Source of the DNA: Porogramme epimiltina
Taxonomy: Eukaryota > Basidiomycota > Agaricomycetes > Polyporales > Polyporaceae
NCBI GenBank assembly: GCA_900155495.1
Contig: FTLJ01001135.1
Location: 1-24,132, forward strand
Reading direction: 5' to 3'
Length of the DNA stretch: 24,132 nt
Shown here: piece after piece, positions 1-9,398 of the stretch
Layout of the letters: every line of letters begins with the position of its first letter
Numbering within the stretch: position 1 is the first letter of the stretch
Program-made: the position numbers and the translations under genes
Notes under the pieces: model-generated
Databases searched by the model: none
What the model was told of the DNA's origin: nothing
The model's input: only the letters and a program-made list of their open reading frames with translations

Positions 1-326
1 TTGCCCCGCTCATGCTGCGGGGATGCCCGCTGATTGTAGTATTAGTAGTCGATATTTTTTGTATTAGTCTGTCATGTATCCGTACGTATTTGTGAATATG
101 ATCAAATTTCGCGCCCCCCATACAGTGTGCTCAACGGTCTTTTTAGGGGCTTGTTACAGGCTTGAATGGGCTTGACCAGCCTGCCCCGGGCTTGACAAGC
201 CGGCCTCGGGCTTTTTGGTTCCCCCCCCCACCTAGCTTGTCAAGCTCAAGGGCTTTTTTGGGCAAGCCCGTCCCAAGACGCATGACACTTTGCTGATGCT
301 CCAGTCTTGCCTCTCGATCAACACCC
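1..326. other. No gene seen; short GGGCTTG-rich lead-in to repeat array
   Basis: I see no supported gene here. The first 120 bases are relatively AT-rich. From about 140 to 270 the sequence carries several short GGCTTG / CTTGACAAG-like words and a C run (223-231), which look like degenerate repeat material leading into the palindromic array that follows. Confidence 0.5.
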
Positions 327-1111
327 AACACGCCCTGAATTTCGGGCGTTGTTGCGTCCTCCTTGACCTGACCCGGCCTGCTCAGGTGCATCACACGCCC
401 AAAATATAAATTTCGGGCGTGTTTGTGTGCTACTCCGTGTTCCAACATCTCGATCGAGTCAAGCACGCAACACCCCCTAAACTTCGGGCGTGTTGGTGCG
501 CTACTATGTGCTCCAGTCTTGCCTCTCGATCAAGCACCCAACACACCCTGAATCTCGGGCGTTGTTGCGTCCTCCTCGAGCTGCCCCGGCCTGCTCAAGT
601 GCGCAACACGCCCTAAATTTCGGGCGTGTTTGTGTGCCGCTCCATCCTCCAGGTTTCCCTTTGGATCAAGCCCCGGGCGTGTTGGTGCATTACTCCGCGC
701 TCAGCCAGTTTTGCTTCTCGATCAGGCGCACCACACGCCCTGAATTTCGGGCGTGTTTTGTGTGTTGCGCCGTGCTCCAAGTTTGCCTTTGGATCAAGCA
801 CCCAACACGCCCTGAATCTCGGGCGTTGTTGCGTCCTCCTCGAGCTGCCCTGGCCTGCTCAAGTGCACAACATGCCCTAAATTTCGGGCGTGTTTGTGTG
901 CTACTCCGTGTGCTACTCTGTGTTCCAATTTATTCTGCCTCTCGATCGAGTCAAGCACGCAACACGCCCTGAATTTCGGGCGTTGTTGCGTCCCCGGGCC
1001 ACCCTGCTCAGACTCGCAACACGCCCTAAATTTCGGGCGTGTTTGTGTGCCACTCGGTGCTCGAGGTTTGACTCTCAATCAAGCGCGCAACACGCCCTGA
1101 ATTTCGGGCGT
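327..1111. repeat. Palindromic minisatellite array (CACGCCC...GGGCGTG)
   Basis: About eleven copies of a near-palindrome occur here. Each has arms AACACGCCC and GGGCGTGTT around an 8-base centre such as TAAATTTC or TGAATTTC. Copies start near 327, 392 (with an insertion), 469, 540, 605, 732, 804, 869, 961, 1018 and 1089, with a half copy near 671. The linkers between copies fall into recurring types. A copy followed by GTTGTTGCGTCC lies 65 bases before a copy followed by TGTGTGCYACTC in three cases (327/392, 540/605, 804/869) and 57 bases before it in the fourth (961/1018). The block from 469 recurs about 263 bases later at 732, so there is a higher-order unit. Open frames through this block have repetitive translations and I do not call them genes. 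Confidence 0.9.
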
Positions 1112-1859
1112 CACGTTCAACATCGCAAATGTGCCACTTGTCTTAGAGAGGGCTTGCGCACCGAGACAAGTGGTGCGAACACTCAAATATATTTCGTGTA
1201 TACTATACATACTACACAATTGTGTACACTGCAGCGCACACACGCTCTGACGCATTGATGTTTGGGCGCTTCCGACTTGTTCTCCCTTCTCGCTATCTGG
1301 CTGCTGTTGCCCGTCTACCCCACTCTGCCGCCTGCTACGCCGCCCGCTATGCCGCCACCACCAGCCCTCCCTAGCCTCTCCTATCTCCGCCCCAGTAAGC
1401 TCTCTGACGAGCCCCTTATCTCCAATCTTCCCACAGCTCCTACCCTATTCACCGACCGCCACTGCCGCTACAGCGCTACAACGCTTCAACACGTCGCTCT
1501 GGAGTGCTGGGAGAAGGGGGAGGGGGGGGGGAAGAATCATAAGAATTATCATGGTGTGTACCTTACGCGGCCTCGAGCATTCCGACACCATCTCAAGAGT
1601 GCATTGGCTCTCTACTCCCTGATATACTCTTACGATGAGAGTATCGCCTAGATGAGCCCCACATCCACCGTCATGCCCCGCTTGCCCATCTCGTACGCGC
1701 AAGACTCCCCCACCGCCCGCGCAAAGTCTGGAGGACCTGCAGGTGCCATCTAAGCTGATCACGCTATCGACGGTGCGTCCCCATTCCTTCCTACTCCTGA
1801 CGCGATCGTTGCGCGGATGCTGAGCAACCCCCACGCCAGGCGTCGGCATCTCACTCTCT
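1112..1859. other. No confident gene; possible 5' remnant of the following pseudogene
   Basis: A plus-strand frame from about 1262 to 1651 encodes a proline-rich then basic peptide that I do not recognise. It has no visible partner exon. A G run lies near 1523-1531. The stretch may hold degraded 5' sequence of the arrestin-like pseudogene downstream, but I cannot show this. Confidence 0.3.
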
Positions 1860-2940
1860 ATGACCGGCCAGTTGACCTCGGGTGTCTGGTCGACCCGGGA
1901 CACCGTGGACTCACGCCACGTCGGCCTCGACGAGGACTCCGAATTCCAGGCCGGCAGCAGCAGCACCTTCCACTACCCCGGCCCCTCGCTCTCGGCGGCC
2001 ATGCCCACCGGGCGGACCGCGTCGAGGTCGCGCGAGGCTGATGGTGACGACACGGGTTACGGGAGGAAGAACAAGTGGTTCTCGTTCACGAACGCACTCT
2101 TGGAGGTGTCCTGGCGCGCTCGCGCCTCGTCCAGTGCGAGGCAACCCCTGCTGCGGGCGACCACACGGCCCCCGTGCGGGTGCACGATGCACCACGTTGG
2201 CGCGCGGCCGGGCGAAGAACCAATCCTCATCCACAAGGAGATGTCGATGCTGGATCGGGTGGTTAGGCCTTGGGCTTCGAGGTCGAGAAGGGACGAGAGC
2301 AGGGAGATGGTTGTTAGGAGTTTAGGCAAGGTGCGCCCTCTGTTCTCTCCACAGAGCCCGCGTGGCTCGCTCAACGCGCTCCCCAGTGGTGTACACGGAC
2401 CCGCGCTCCTCCCCCTCATGTCTGACGACCAGGACACTTTCCAGAACTCACCGCTGTTCAAGCTCCGAGGTCAGCCCTGACGACGATGTCGGGGAGATCG
2501 TGTCGAACTTCATGGGCCCCGGCCCGTGGTCGTTCCGAAAGGACCTGCACCTGCCGAAGGCGACCCTGCACACGGCAAGCGTTTCGATATCGTCATGCAG
2601 ACCCCCGTGCACATCCTCTCCGTACGTCCCCTCACTTCCTCCGTCTCGCTCGCCCAGCAGGCGTCTCACCTCTCCCTTATCGTGCAGCACCTCTGCCACC
2701 CGCAACACACCACGGTCCCGCACTACTCCCAGCTCCCCGACTCGTCCTCATGCTCTCTCCACCGCCGCCCACCCCGCGCTCAGCGTCCTCTCCGACCCCG
2801 GTGTCCCCGAGGGCGAGGCACCGCCTGCGTACAAGGTCGTCGTCGTCACCGCACCTGCATCGCTCTCTGGAGAGGGCACGAGTGTGGGTGTCGCGTCGCC
2901 GCCGCCGTCGGGCGCTTGGTCTGTTGTTGGGCACTGACCC
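1860..2940 (+). pseudogene. Broken arrestin-like (ART/Rog3-type) adaptor gene
   Basis: Three different plus-strand frames carry blocks that, from memory of basidiomycete arrestin-domain proteins, belong together in order. They are LLPLMSDDQDTFQNSPLFKL (about 2410-2465), SPDDDVGEIVSNFMGPGPW (about 2472-2530), GKRFDIVMQTPVHILS (about 2574-2621) and HPQHTTVPHYSQLPD (about 2697-2742), followed by a PEGEAPPAY-like tail near 2810-2835. A plausible intron remains between the third and fourth blocks, from a GTACGT donor at 2622 to a CAG acceptor near 2687. The gene is broken. A one-base frame change separates the first two blocks, and the stretch of roughly 45 residues I expect between LHLP and GKRFDI is missing. 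An upstream frame with KNKWFSFTNALLEVS may be an earlier part. Intact relatives are adaptors that recruit ubiquitin ligases to membrane transporters. No intact product is expected here. The family call is from memory and needs a search. Confidence 0.5.
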
Positions 2941-2971
2941 CCGCAATGACTGCCACCCTCGCAGTCGCCGC

Positions 2972-3041
2972 CGGTGTCCGCGCGCTGATGTCCGCGCGCT
3001 GATGTCCGCGCGCTGATGTCCGCGCGCTGATGTCCGCGCGC
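2972..3041. repeat. 14-bp tandem repeat TGATGTCCGCGCGC
   Basis: Four perfect tandem copies of the 14-mer TGATGTCCGCGCGC occupy 2986-3041. A fifth copy with two mismatches lies at 2972-2985. The unit length is not a multiple of three, so the repeat shifts frame on each copy and is unlikely to encode protein. It lies at the 3' edge of the arrestin-like pseudogene. Confidence 0.9.
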
Positions 3042-3467
3042 TCTCTTTTTTTGGCTTTGGACTGGGTAGGGGCGGCCCCCGTCGCTTTGGCGGCGCCCCG
3101 GGTAGAGCAGAATGAGAACACCAGAAAGCCATCGAAGAAGACACGGACTCTTGCCGCTGTTTGCTCACGCCCCATGCACGCACCACGTATGTCTACTAGT
3201 GACGACCTATTTACCGCTGCCCCGGTTTACTTCCCGCCCCCGCCCCCCACTTTAATTAGACCACTAACCCCTCTTCGCGACGTGCATATATTGACGAGGC
3301 CTTGATCATAGCACACCACGAACATGTACTTATGTATGCGAGTAAAACCCCCTCCCCAAACCCCTCTCGCGGCTCCCTCTGTGCGCAGGGCTTGTTACCT
3401 CCTGCCACTTAGTACGAAATCCCGGCGTATTTGCATAGTAATGCCGCTCCAGCCAGGTCAAGCACGT
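3042..3467. other. No gene seen
   Basis: I see no supported coding exon here. Features are only compositional: a T run at 3045-3051, C-rich tracts near 3235-3250 and 3348-3366, and a moderately AT-rich patch around 3285-3340. Confidence 0.5.
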
Positions 3468-3565
3468 AACACGCCCTAAATTTCGCGCGTGTTGGTACGC
3501 TACTCTGTGCTGGGACAGTGTTGCCTCTCGATCAAGCACGCAACACGCCCTGAATTTCGGGCGTT
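3468..3565. repeat. Outlier pair of the palindromic minisatellite
   Basis: Two more copies of the palindrome found at 327-1111 lie at 3468-3493 (with one right-arm change, CGCGCG for CGGGCG) and 3542-3565. Their spacing of 74 bases and the linker, including CTCTCGATCAAGCACGCAAC, match the linker before the copy at 540. The 3' linker GTTGTTGCGTCCTCCTCGAG is followed for about 30 bases and then lost. The pseudogene block at 1.1-3.4 kb is therefore bracketed by the same repeat family. Confidence 0.88.
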
Positions 3566-3599
3566 GTTGCGTCCTCCTCGAGCTGCCCTGGCTGATGTA

Positions 3600-4401
3600 T
3601 GACAGCACCCAGATATGACATTGGCTGGGCCGATGATTTTATACCGGGTACGAGAGAACAAAGACCGCTCAGATCAATAAATATAGTATGCCACGCCACG
3701 CGTTTAGGAAGATTGTTTACTATTATATTCATTACTATTAGACTACACTATACAGACAGGCATACAACAAACAGCACGAGTGTTGCAAGGATCTGACCGC
3801 TGCGAGATCCCGTACAGCCTCGACAGCAAGGCCACTTGTACCAGCGCATGAGATGCGTGGCAGGGGCGAATGGGAGGCGGCGGGGGAAGGCGGGGTCGCA
3901 TGTGCACGAGGCGAAGCCGGTGCGCGCCAGACGCAGCTGCACGGCGTGCGGCGGTCGTGGGGCCACGAAGCTCGGTGCACGGTGATGTGACGCGGACCGG
4001 GCGGTCTGCTGGGGGCGAGGATCACGAGGCGAGTTAGGCGTGGATTAACGAGGCGTAGATGGTGGAGACGAGATGGGCACGAGATGGGGACGAGACGGAG
4101 GAGACGAGAAGAGACGAGGCGTAGATTATGAAGGGGGGATCGAAGTCTTGATGGGGGGTCCTCGAGCATTTCGGGTCGTGGGGAAGCGTCTTGTACGCTA
4201 GGGGATGCACACGACAGTGGTTCAAGAAGGGGGGCGTACCGCATCGCATTCCCTCCCTACTGAAACCCAAATCTTCCGCAGCTCCTCGAAGACGTCTTTG
4301 TTTTGGGGAGATGTTGTCGTTTGCTTGTACGTATGCTTGCGGATGCGACCGGACGAGGTCGAGAAGTCGCTTTTGGGGTGGTGCTTGTTGATGAAAGGGG
4401 C
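3600..4401. other. No confident gene; GA-rich low-complexity stretch
   Basis: The left part (3600-3790) is AT-rich. From about 4020 to 4160 the plus strand is a purine-rich tract of GAGACGAG / GATGGGGACGAG-type words. Minus-strand frames through it give proline/serine/arginine-rich conceptual peptides of low complexity without recognisable domains. Confidence 0.45.
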
Positions 4402-4460
4402 GGGGCGGGGCGGGGGGGGGGGGGGGGGGGGAGGNNGGAAGGGGGGGGGGGGGGGGGGGG
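4402..4460. other. Poly-G tracts flanking an NN assembly gap
   Basis: GGGGC repeats lead into a 20-base G run (4412-4431). Then come GAGG, two undetermined bases at 4435-4436, GGAA and another 20-base G run (4441-4460). Homopolymers like this are prone to length error and collapse. The NN may mark a low-confidence base call or a scaffold join, so I would not rely on continuity between the left 4.4 kb and the rest. Frames across it encode only poly-glycine or poly-proline. Confidence 0.85.
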
Positions 4461-4801
4461 CGGCGGGCGGCGAGGAAGTCGAGAACAAGGGAGACGTGGC
4501 CAAGGAGGCCGCCGGCGCCGCGGAGACAATACTTGGGGACGGAGGCGACGCAGCGAAGGGATGGTGGAGAGGTGGAAGTCGGGGTTCCTGGCGAGGTTAG
4601 AAAGGTGCGAGAGGGCGCGCGAGGTCGATATATGCGACAAGTACGACGACGGCTCGGGGCCCGAGAACGGGTCACCGCCGTTGGTCGGTTTTGGATGTGG
4701 AGCTGCGGACGATGGTGGAGCGATGATTGATACACGAGTGGAGCGATGATACACGAGGTCGAGGATGCGGATAGGGTTGGAGTGGATACGAACGAGGGGG
4801 C

Positions 4802-4954
4802 TTAGGCGTCCAGGCGGGTGGTGTAGACGCGCGATCTAGTGCGGGCAACGTTGGTTTTGCTGATGACGGGCACGAGCTGGACAGCGCGCGCATCTTCAGG
4901 AGGCGAACTAGGCGAAATCTTGAGTTGACGCGAGAACTCGTCGGGGTCGGCCAT
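4802..4954 (-). pseudogene. 50-codon fragment, C-terminal piece of the broken Pro/Ser-rich gene
   Basis: This minus-strand frame starts at an ATG (4954) and ends at TAA (4804-4802). Its product begins MADPDEFSRQLKISPSSPPE and ends TRSRVYTTRLDA, a balanced composition unlike the poly-proline noise around it. It lies in the same frame as the longer open stretch that stops at 4970-4972. Reading through that TAA gives ...IVVS, stop, VSPQV and then MADPD. A single C-to-T change from CAA would explain the stop. I read it as the last part of the same decayed gene; a small independent ORF is the alternative. Confidence 0.4.
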
Positions 4955-4969
4955 GACTTGTGGAGAGAC

Positions 4970-6346
4970 TTAGGAGACGACGATGTTGGGATAGGGCATG
5001 GCAGGAGCGTGTGTTTGGCGCGGGGATTCGTCGGGAGGCGCAGAAGGAACAGGTAACACGGGAACGGCGTTCTCGATCTGCTGAGAAGGGTAGTCGAGAT
5101 GCGTAAGGTCACTTTGGGAAAGAGACGGGGACGTCGTAGGGGATGGGGACGTCATAGGGGACGGGGACCTGAGAGGTGCCAATGGGTGTTTGCCGCCCAG
5201 CGAGAGTGCCGTGAGGTAGGTTTCGACAAACCCCGGTGCGCGAGGAGGAGGCTCACCCGGTGTGGCCTGGAGGGGTGCGGACGCGGGCGGCGGTGGCGGA
5301 TATTCGTGGGGTGGCTTCAAGTGCCGACAAGTGTAAAAGTGCGTGATGCTAGCCGTATCGGGGAAGCGGACTCGGTTGAGGGACTGGGTGGGGACGCCGT
5401 ACTCGGGGGTGATGGGATCGGCGGGCTGTCTAGTTCTGCCAGGAAGGCCAACTGCTCGAAATGGTGCCGGGCCCGGTCCCATGTCGATTGTCGCGCGCGG
5501 ATTACTGGGTTGGGCGGTGGCTGCGCGAGCGAAGACGAGGGGGGCGTAGGTAGCGACGTGGGGTCGGGGAGAGGCGTGGTGTCGGGGAGGGACGTGGTGT
5601 CTGACACGGGTGGAACAACAGCGAGGGGGACGGAGGCCGAGGCAGAAGAGAAGCGGGGCGACGCGGATACGTCATTCTTCGAGAACCTGATCAGCGGTGG
5701 CAGCGGCGGCAGTGGAGGCTTGCGGGATGTCGAGACAATCGTTCTTGGGGGGCGCGGTTGAGGTGCTAGTGTCGATGAGGTCGGAGACGTTCGAGGTGTG
5801 GACGGCGCGCCGGCATTCGAGCGCGAAAACTTCCTGGCGACATTTTTCGATCTGCGCGTCGAGGTCCGAGGCTTCGCGAGGGGTGGCGCTGGCAGACGAG
5901 GCCACCGAAGTGGGAGCGGAGACGGGCGTGTCAGATGCAGTCTGGAAAAACTGCGGGGTCGTTGTGTCGGCTACGTGCGGTGGAGGACGAAAGGAGTGCT
6001 GCGGACGTGCTTGCGTATGGGCTCGACATCGTCGGGTGCACCATCACGCTCCGAGCCCGCACTTGGGCCTGCGCCTCCTCCAACGAGATGAGCCCTGAGC
6101 GCCCTGCAACATGCTGCTGCTAGGAGTCGTATCCGTGAGGGTCGCGTTCGGTTCGCTTGTGTTCACCCCAAACGACGCCTGGTGAGGAGACGGCGGCGGC
6201 GGATCGTGCTCCTGAGCCCAGACCAGGTCTGGGTTGGCATAGGGGTGCGTAAACTCATAGTGAGGAGTCGCGGAGTGAGTGGGCGTGGGATCGAGGAATG
6301 AACGAGTGTCTCCATGATGTCTCCATGCGGCGGAGTGTCCGTTCAC
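4970..6346 (-). pseudogene. Decayed proline/serine-rich gene of unknown function
   Basis: Coding-like blocks lie on the minus strand but change frame. Block one, 6346 to about 6050, includes TPHYEFTHPYANPDLVWAQ. Block two, 5905-5672, includes DLDAQIEKCRQEVFALECRR, which looks like a short helical or coiled-coil segment. Block three, about 5690-5400 in another frame, includes RQSTWDRARHHFEQLAFLAE. Block four runs from about 5430 to 4970, includes PEYGVPTQSLNRVRFPDTAS, and then becomes proline-rich up to a TAA. I could not join these with convincing introns. Some frame changes could be unseen splicing, others frameshifts. I recognise no domain. An intact but heavily spliced gene remains possible. 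Confidence 0.4.
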
Positions 6347-7040
6347 GTAATGGCCCGTGAAGCCGTAGACGAGGCGAAGGCTTCCATGGGGCTCACGTTG
6401 GAAGGCATCCGAGCACGCAACCGCGAAAGTGAGAGCTTATCTCGCAACGACTATGGGGACTGATGGGTGGCGAGCGAGATAGTTGACATGGATGCTTGGG
6501 CGAGCGCACTGGGAGAAGGAATTATGCTGAGCGGGATACGTCTGAAAGCAAGAAGGGAAGAAACATACGCTAGGGCACCATTGGTAGAGAAAGTAGATGG
6601 GGTTTGGGTATCAACTTGAAGCGTATCGGGGAGGGTGGAGCTGCGACGAGACCGAGTCCTGCGGTGCACCGGTGTGCATGGTCATGGTGGGCGGTATGGG
6701 CTCAGGCAGCGACGTCACAACGGGGATTGTTGCGTCTTGCTGGCGAAGCCGGGGGAGGAGACCCCGCCGGGTTGGTAGGGCGTGCGGGGCATGGGAGAGG
6801 AGGGTGACAGGGAACAGGAGTACGCAGTACGTGGGATACGGCCCGTGGCTCTTCAAGGCCTTGGAGAAAGTAGCGCGTACGGTGGACGGCCAGCGCGATG
6901 AAGTTGGCGAGGGGCAGTGACGGCACGAAGGTGGGGTCGCCGAGAGAGGCGAATACCCTCGGTCTGGTGTCCAGGCCATTAGCGTGGTCCAGGCACCAGG
7001 CCAAGCAGCAGGAAGCCGTAGGACGTGGACAGACACACAC
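6347..7040. other. No confident gene; possible upstream exons of the decayed gene
   Basis: On the minus strand the frame of block one extends upstream to about 6395 with residues such as EPHGSLRLVYGFTGHYVNGH, so coding similarity may start earlier than 6346. A minus-strand frame at 6451-6669 contains a GTATGT word that could be a splice donor. Beyond that I see only frames with skewed composition and cannot assign them. Confidence 0.3.
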
Positions 7041-7182
7041 CTGGTATACCAGGCGGGCTGACCAAATGCACTGAAGTGCACGTCACCAGGGTCATCCGAG
7101 CCACAGTGGCAGACGTTGCGAGCGGGCGCACGCTTGGTATGCCAGGCGGGCCATTCGCATGTACTTTGATGTACACGTCGCC
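7041..7182. repeat. Two diverged direct repeats of about 47 bp, 93 bp apart
   Basis: The segment 7042-7087 (TGGTATACCAGGCGGGCTGA and onward) recurs as 7135-7182 (TGGTATGCCAGGCGGGCCAT and onward) with several substitutions and about two extra bases. Each copy ends in a short inverted repeat, TGCACTGAAGTGCA in the first and TGTACTTTGATGTACA in the second, and both keep the central dyad despite sequence change. That may reflect selection on structure or chance. Confidence 0.6.
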
Positions 7183-7644
7183 GACACAATGTGCCGGAGG
7201 GTAGGATGGGAGGAAGGTGGATGGGTAGGCACGTCGTCGATGACAGTGAGGGGCTTGTTGGTCGGCACGGCATTTGCATTGGGGGGGGCAGCGGAAGGCT
7301 AGGAGCTGGAAGAGGAGGCTGCGATGTGCATGCCAGCTGCGGCCGGAGAGGTGGCGCAAGGAGGGCAGCTGGGTGAGCGAGGAGGAGAGAAAGGAGGAAA
7401 GACTTCGAAGCACAAGCTCACACGTATTATTAGTATACTATTGACCGTCTAGTTTCTAGGCGCTCAATAGAAGCATTAATGCGGTATTGAACATGTGCAT
7501 CATAGTCGGGTAAGGGAAATGATACAGCATCTAAGTACTATACTATGGGCGCGCGAAGCCTGCGGATGCGAACTCGTCTGCATCCTGATCTATATACACA
7601 TCATGATCCCCAAACATACCGTTGTCAAGGTCGGGTCCATGGAC
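7183..7644. other. No gene seen
   Basis: No supported exon. The left part is G-rich on the plus strand (GGAGG / GGTGG words). The part from about 7420 to 7545 is AT-rich with short direct repeats such as AGTATACTATTG / AGTACTATACTATG, resembling intergenic DNA. Confidence 0.45.
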
Positions 7645-8217
7645 TCACGGCCATCCTGAGTCGTCCTCGCTTCCCTCGTCATCCAGCTCCGCATCTGCGA
7701 CTTCCCTATTACGGTCATCCTCGCTCATTTCAGCTTCACCTTCGAGCTCCGCACCGTGTAGAGATTCGCCGCGGTGCGCGTAGGGGCCCTGAAGTTCCTC
7801 TTACTCGCAGGCGCCCCGCGCGGGCGAGCGCTCAAGCGCGGGGTGCATGTCGATATTGTTCTCGGCGTCCTCATCTTCGTGCGATGCCTCGGTGTCCTTG
7901 GCAGTGGGTGCGTCTTCATCGTCGCTTTGCTCGTCTGCGTCATCTACGTCGACCTCCCTGTGCTCCATGTTCTCTCCCACGACTCGCGCGCCATTCGCAG
8001 GCTCCCGCTGGCGCCGGAGCCTCGCGCGACGTGCGCGGTGGCTCTGCTCGCGGGCATGATCAATGGTGAGGTACACTTGACAGTGCCCAACGCCACCGCC
8101 CACATACCTCATGCACATGTCCTGGTCGACCCACCTGCACCACTCCCTATTAGATCGTGTGATTATAGGATGTAGGCTCTCTGTAATCGAATTCGACGCG
8201 GTTGGGTAATCGTGCAT
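7645..8217 (-). pseudogene. Acidic protein with RYVGGGVGH motif, cut by one in-frame stop
   Basis: From ATG 8217 the frame encodes a conserved-looking segment with EWCRWVDQDMCMRYVGGGVGH, a basic RARRARLRRQRE stretch, then a long acidic tail (EVDVDDADEQSDDEDAP and EASHEDEDAENN). It stops at TAA 7803-7801. The same frame then continues with EELQGPYAHRGESLHGAELE and the acidic EMSEDDRNREVADAELDDEG to TGA at 7647-7645. Acidic coding character on both sides of the stop suggests one protein with a premature stop. I have a weak memory of similar DMFMR-RGGGxGH segments with acidic tails in uncharacterised Agaricomycete proteins. The true start may be a spliced exon, with an AATAG acceptor just before GGAGTGGTGC near 8150. 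Function unknown. Confidence 0.5.
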
Positions 8218-8275
8218 TGACTGCCGGCGGCGTTACTACGTCATTCGGTACTACTTCAAGTTCATACAAAGAAGC

Positions 8276-9398
8276 CTAGATATACCAGCCGCAGACAGCG
8301 CACATGTACACCTCTGGCTCGGCAGGGAGATTGACGAGGTAACCCCAATACTTCTGCAAGTGAGCCTCCGCATCGCCGTTAAGGCTCATCTCGGCCTGCA
8401 GCCAAGTACGCACGTTACTGGGGCATCCTCCAATCCGGTCGTAGTCGCGCACCAGGTTCAACAAAACTTCGAAAGACATCGGATATTTGAGCCCTGCGTA
8501 CCCGCGTTGAATTGGCTGGAAGAGAAGGCGGCGCCATAACGAGTATTCGTACGACGTGTACTTCGCGCCATCCATAAAATCGATGTCATCGACTTCTTCC
8601 GGCACGTCGCCCTGCGCCGGCCGGTTGTCGTCGCACTGCTCCAGCGTAACCTTGGTGCCCTCCTCGGCGAGGTCCAGGCATTCGATGTGGTACCAGGTCT
8701 TGCAGTTTTGGCACCAGCGCACCACGTCGTCGTCGGGCCTGTATTGCCTCCCGTACATGCAGTCATCATCCCCCCTGCAGATCTGTTGCACGGTCTCCTG
8801 TTCTGCCGCGTCAAAATCAAGTCCCAGTGGAGTCTGAGAGAACGCACTTCTATACAGGCAATCTTCCCGGTACCCATTTCCCGCTCGAGCAGGATCTCTG
8901 ACCGCATGTAGATACTGGTTGGTCCTAGGATCTTGAGCGAGATCGAATTTGTGCTGTAAATCGCCACTGGGACCACACGATCCACAGCGTCGCCGAATTC
9001 GAACGTCTCGTGGCCGGCGAACCGTTCCATTTGTCCCATCCCGACCACCACAGTGGACAGGATGTTCCCTGCTCTTAAGACCGGCATGGCTACGAGCTCC
9101 GCCTTGGAGTACAGCCAGCGCAGACGCAGGATCTGGTGCAGCAAACGAACTGTCAATGACCGGTGTGAGAGCGCCACTTCTCATCGCACTCACCGGTCCA
9201 TAGTCTTCGTGCCTTCGAATCTCTACCACCCAAGCCAGCCATTCCGTCTCTTCCAGCTCGATATCGTCCCGCCTGGTGCCGTTTGGCTTGATGGCCACGC
9301 TATGCAAGGTCAGGTATCGTCAACCATTGAACCCCAACCTCGGTCAATGTTACGCACACAACGCCTTCTCTGAGAGAAAGGTGCCTCCCCGGCGGCAT
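8276..9398 (-). CDS. BAH and PHD-like finger protein, four exons
   Basis: My model has exons 9398-9358, 9299-9194, 9132-8874 and 8802-8276. Introns are 58, 61, 61 and 71-nt class (58, 61 and 71 in order), phases 2, 0 and 1, giving 310 aa with all junctions in frame. The start is the first ATG after an upstream in-frame stop. The N-terminal 130 residues fit a BAH-like fold: LEETEWLAWVVEIRRHED, AELVAMPVLRAGN, EILLEREM at the end. A PHD-like metal site follows from about residue 142: ICRGDDDC, then WCQNCKTWYHIEC, and only at the very C-terminus MCAVCGWYI. BAH and PHD modules bind nucleosomes and histone tails, so a nuclear chromatin-reader role is inferred. The finger is odd: the first cysteine pair is C-x5-C, and about 125 residues separate the His/Cys pair from the final CxxC. 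The third donor, GTACCG, is weak. The gene is followed on the same strand by the acidic broken frame. Confidence 0.75.

Noticed and set aside
419..1258. Several open frames of 65 to 160 codons through the palindromic array
   Set aside because: Their translations repeat the same words (HALNFGRVCVPL, NTPEIQGVL) because the DNA is a minisatellite. There is no independent coding evidence.
4034..4754. Long poly-proline and poly-glycine frames on both strands across the NN gap
   Set aside because: They read homopolymer G/C tracts and two undetermined bases. Composition is fully explained by the DNA repeat.
6611..7413. Two overlapping minus-strand frames of 144 and 222 codons
   Set aside because: They overlap in different frames, are Pro/Ser/Arg-rich and have no domain or consistent intron model. 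I could not choose one.
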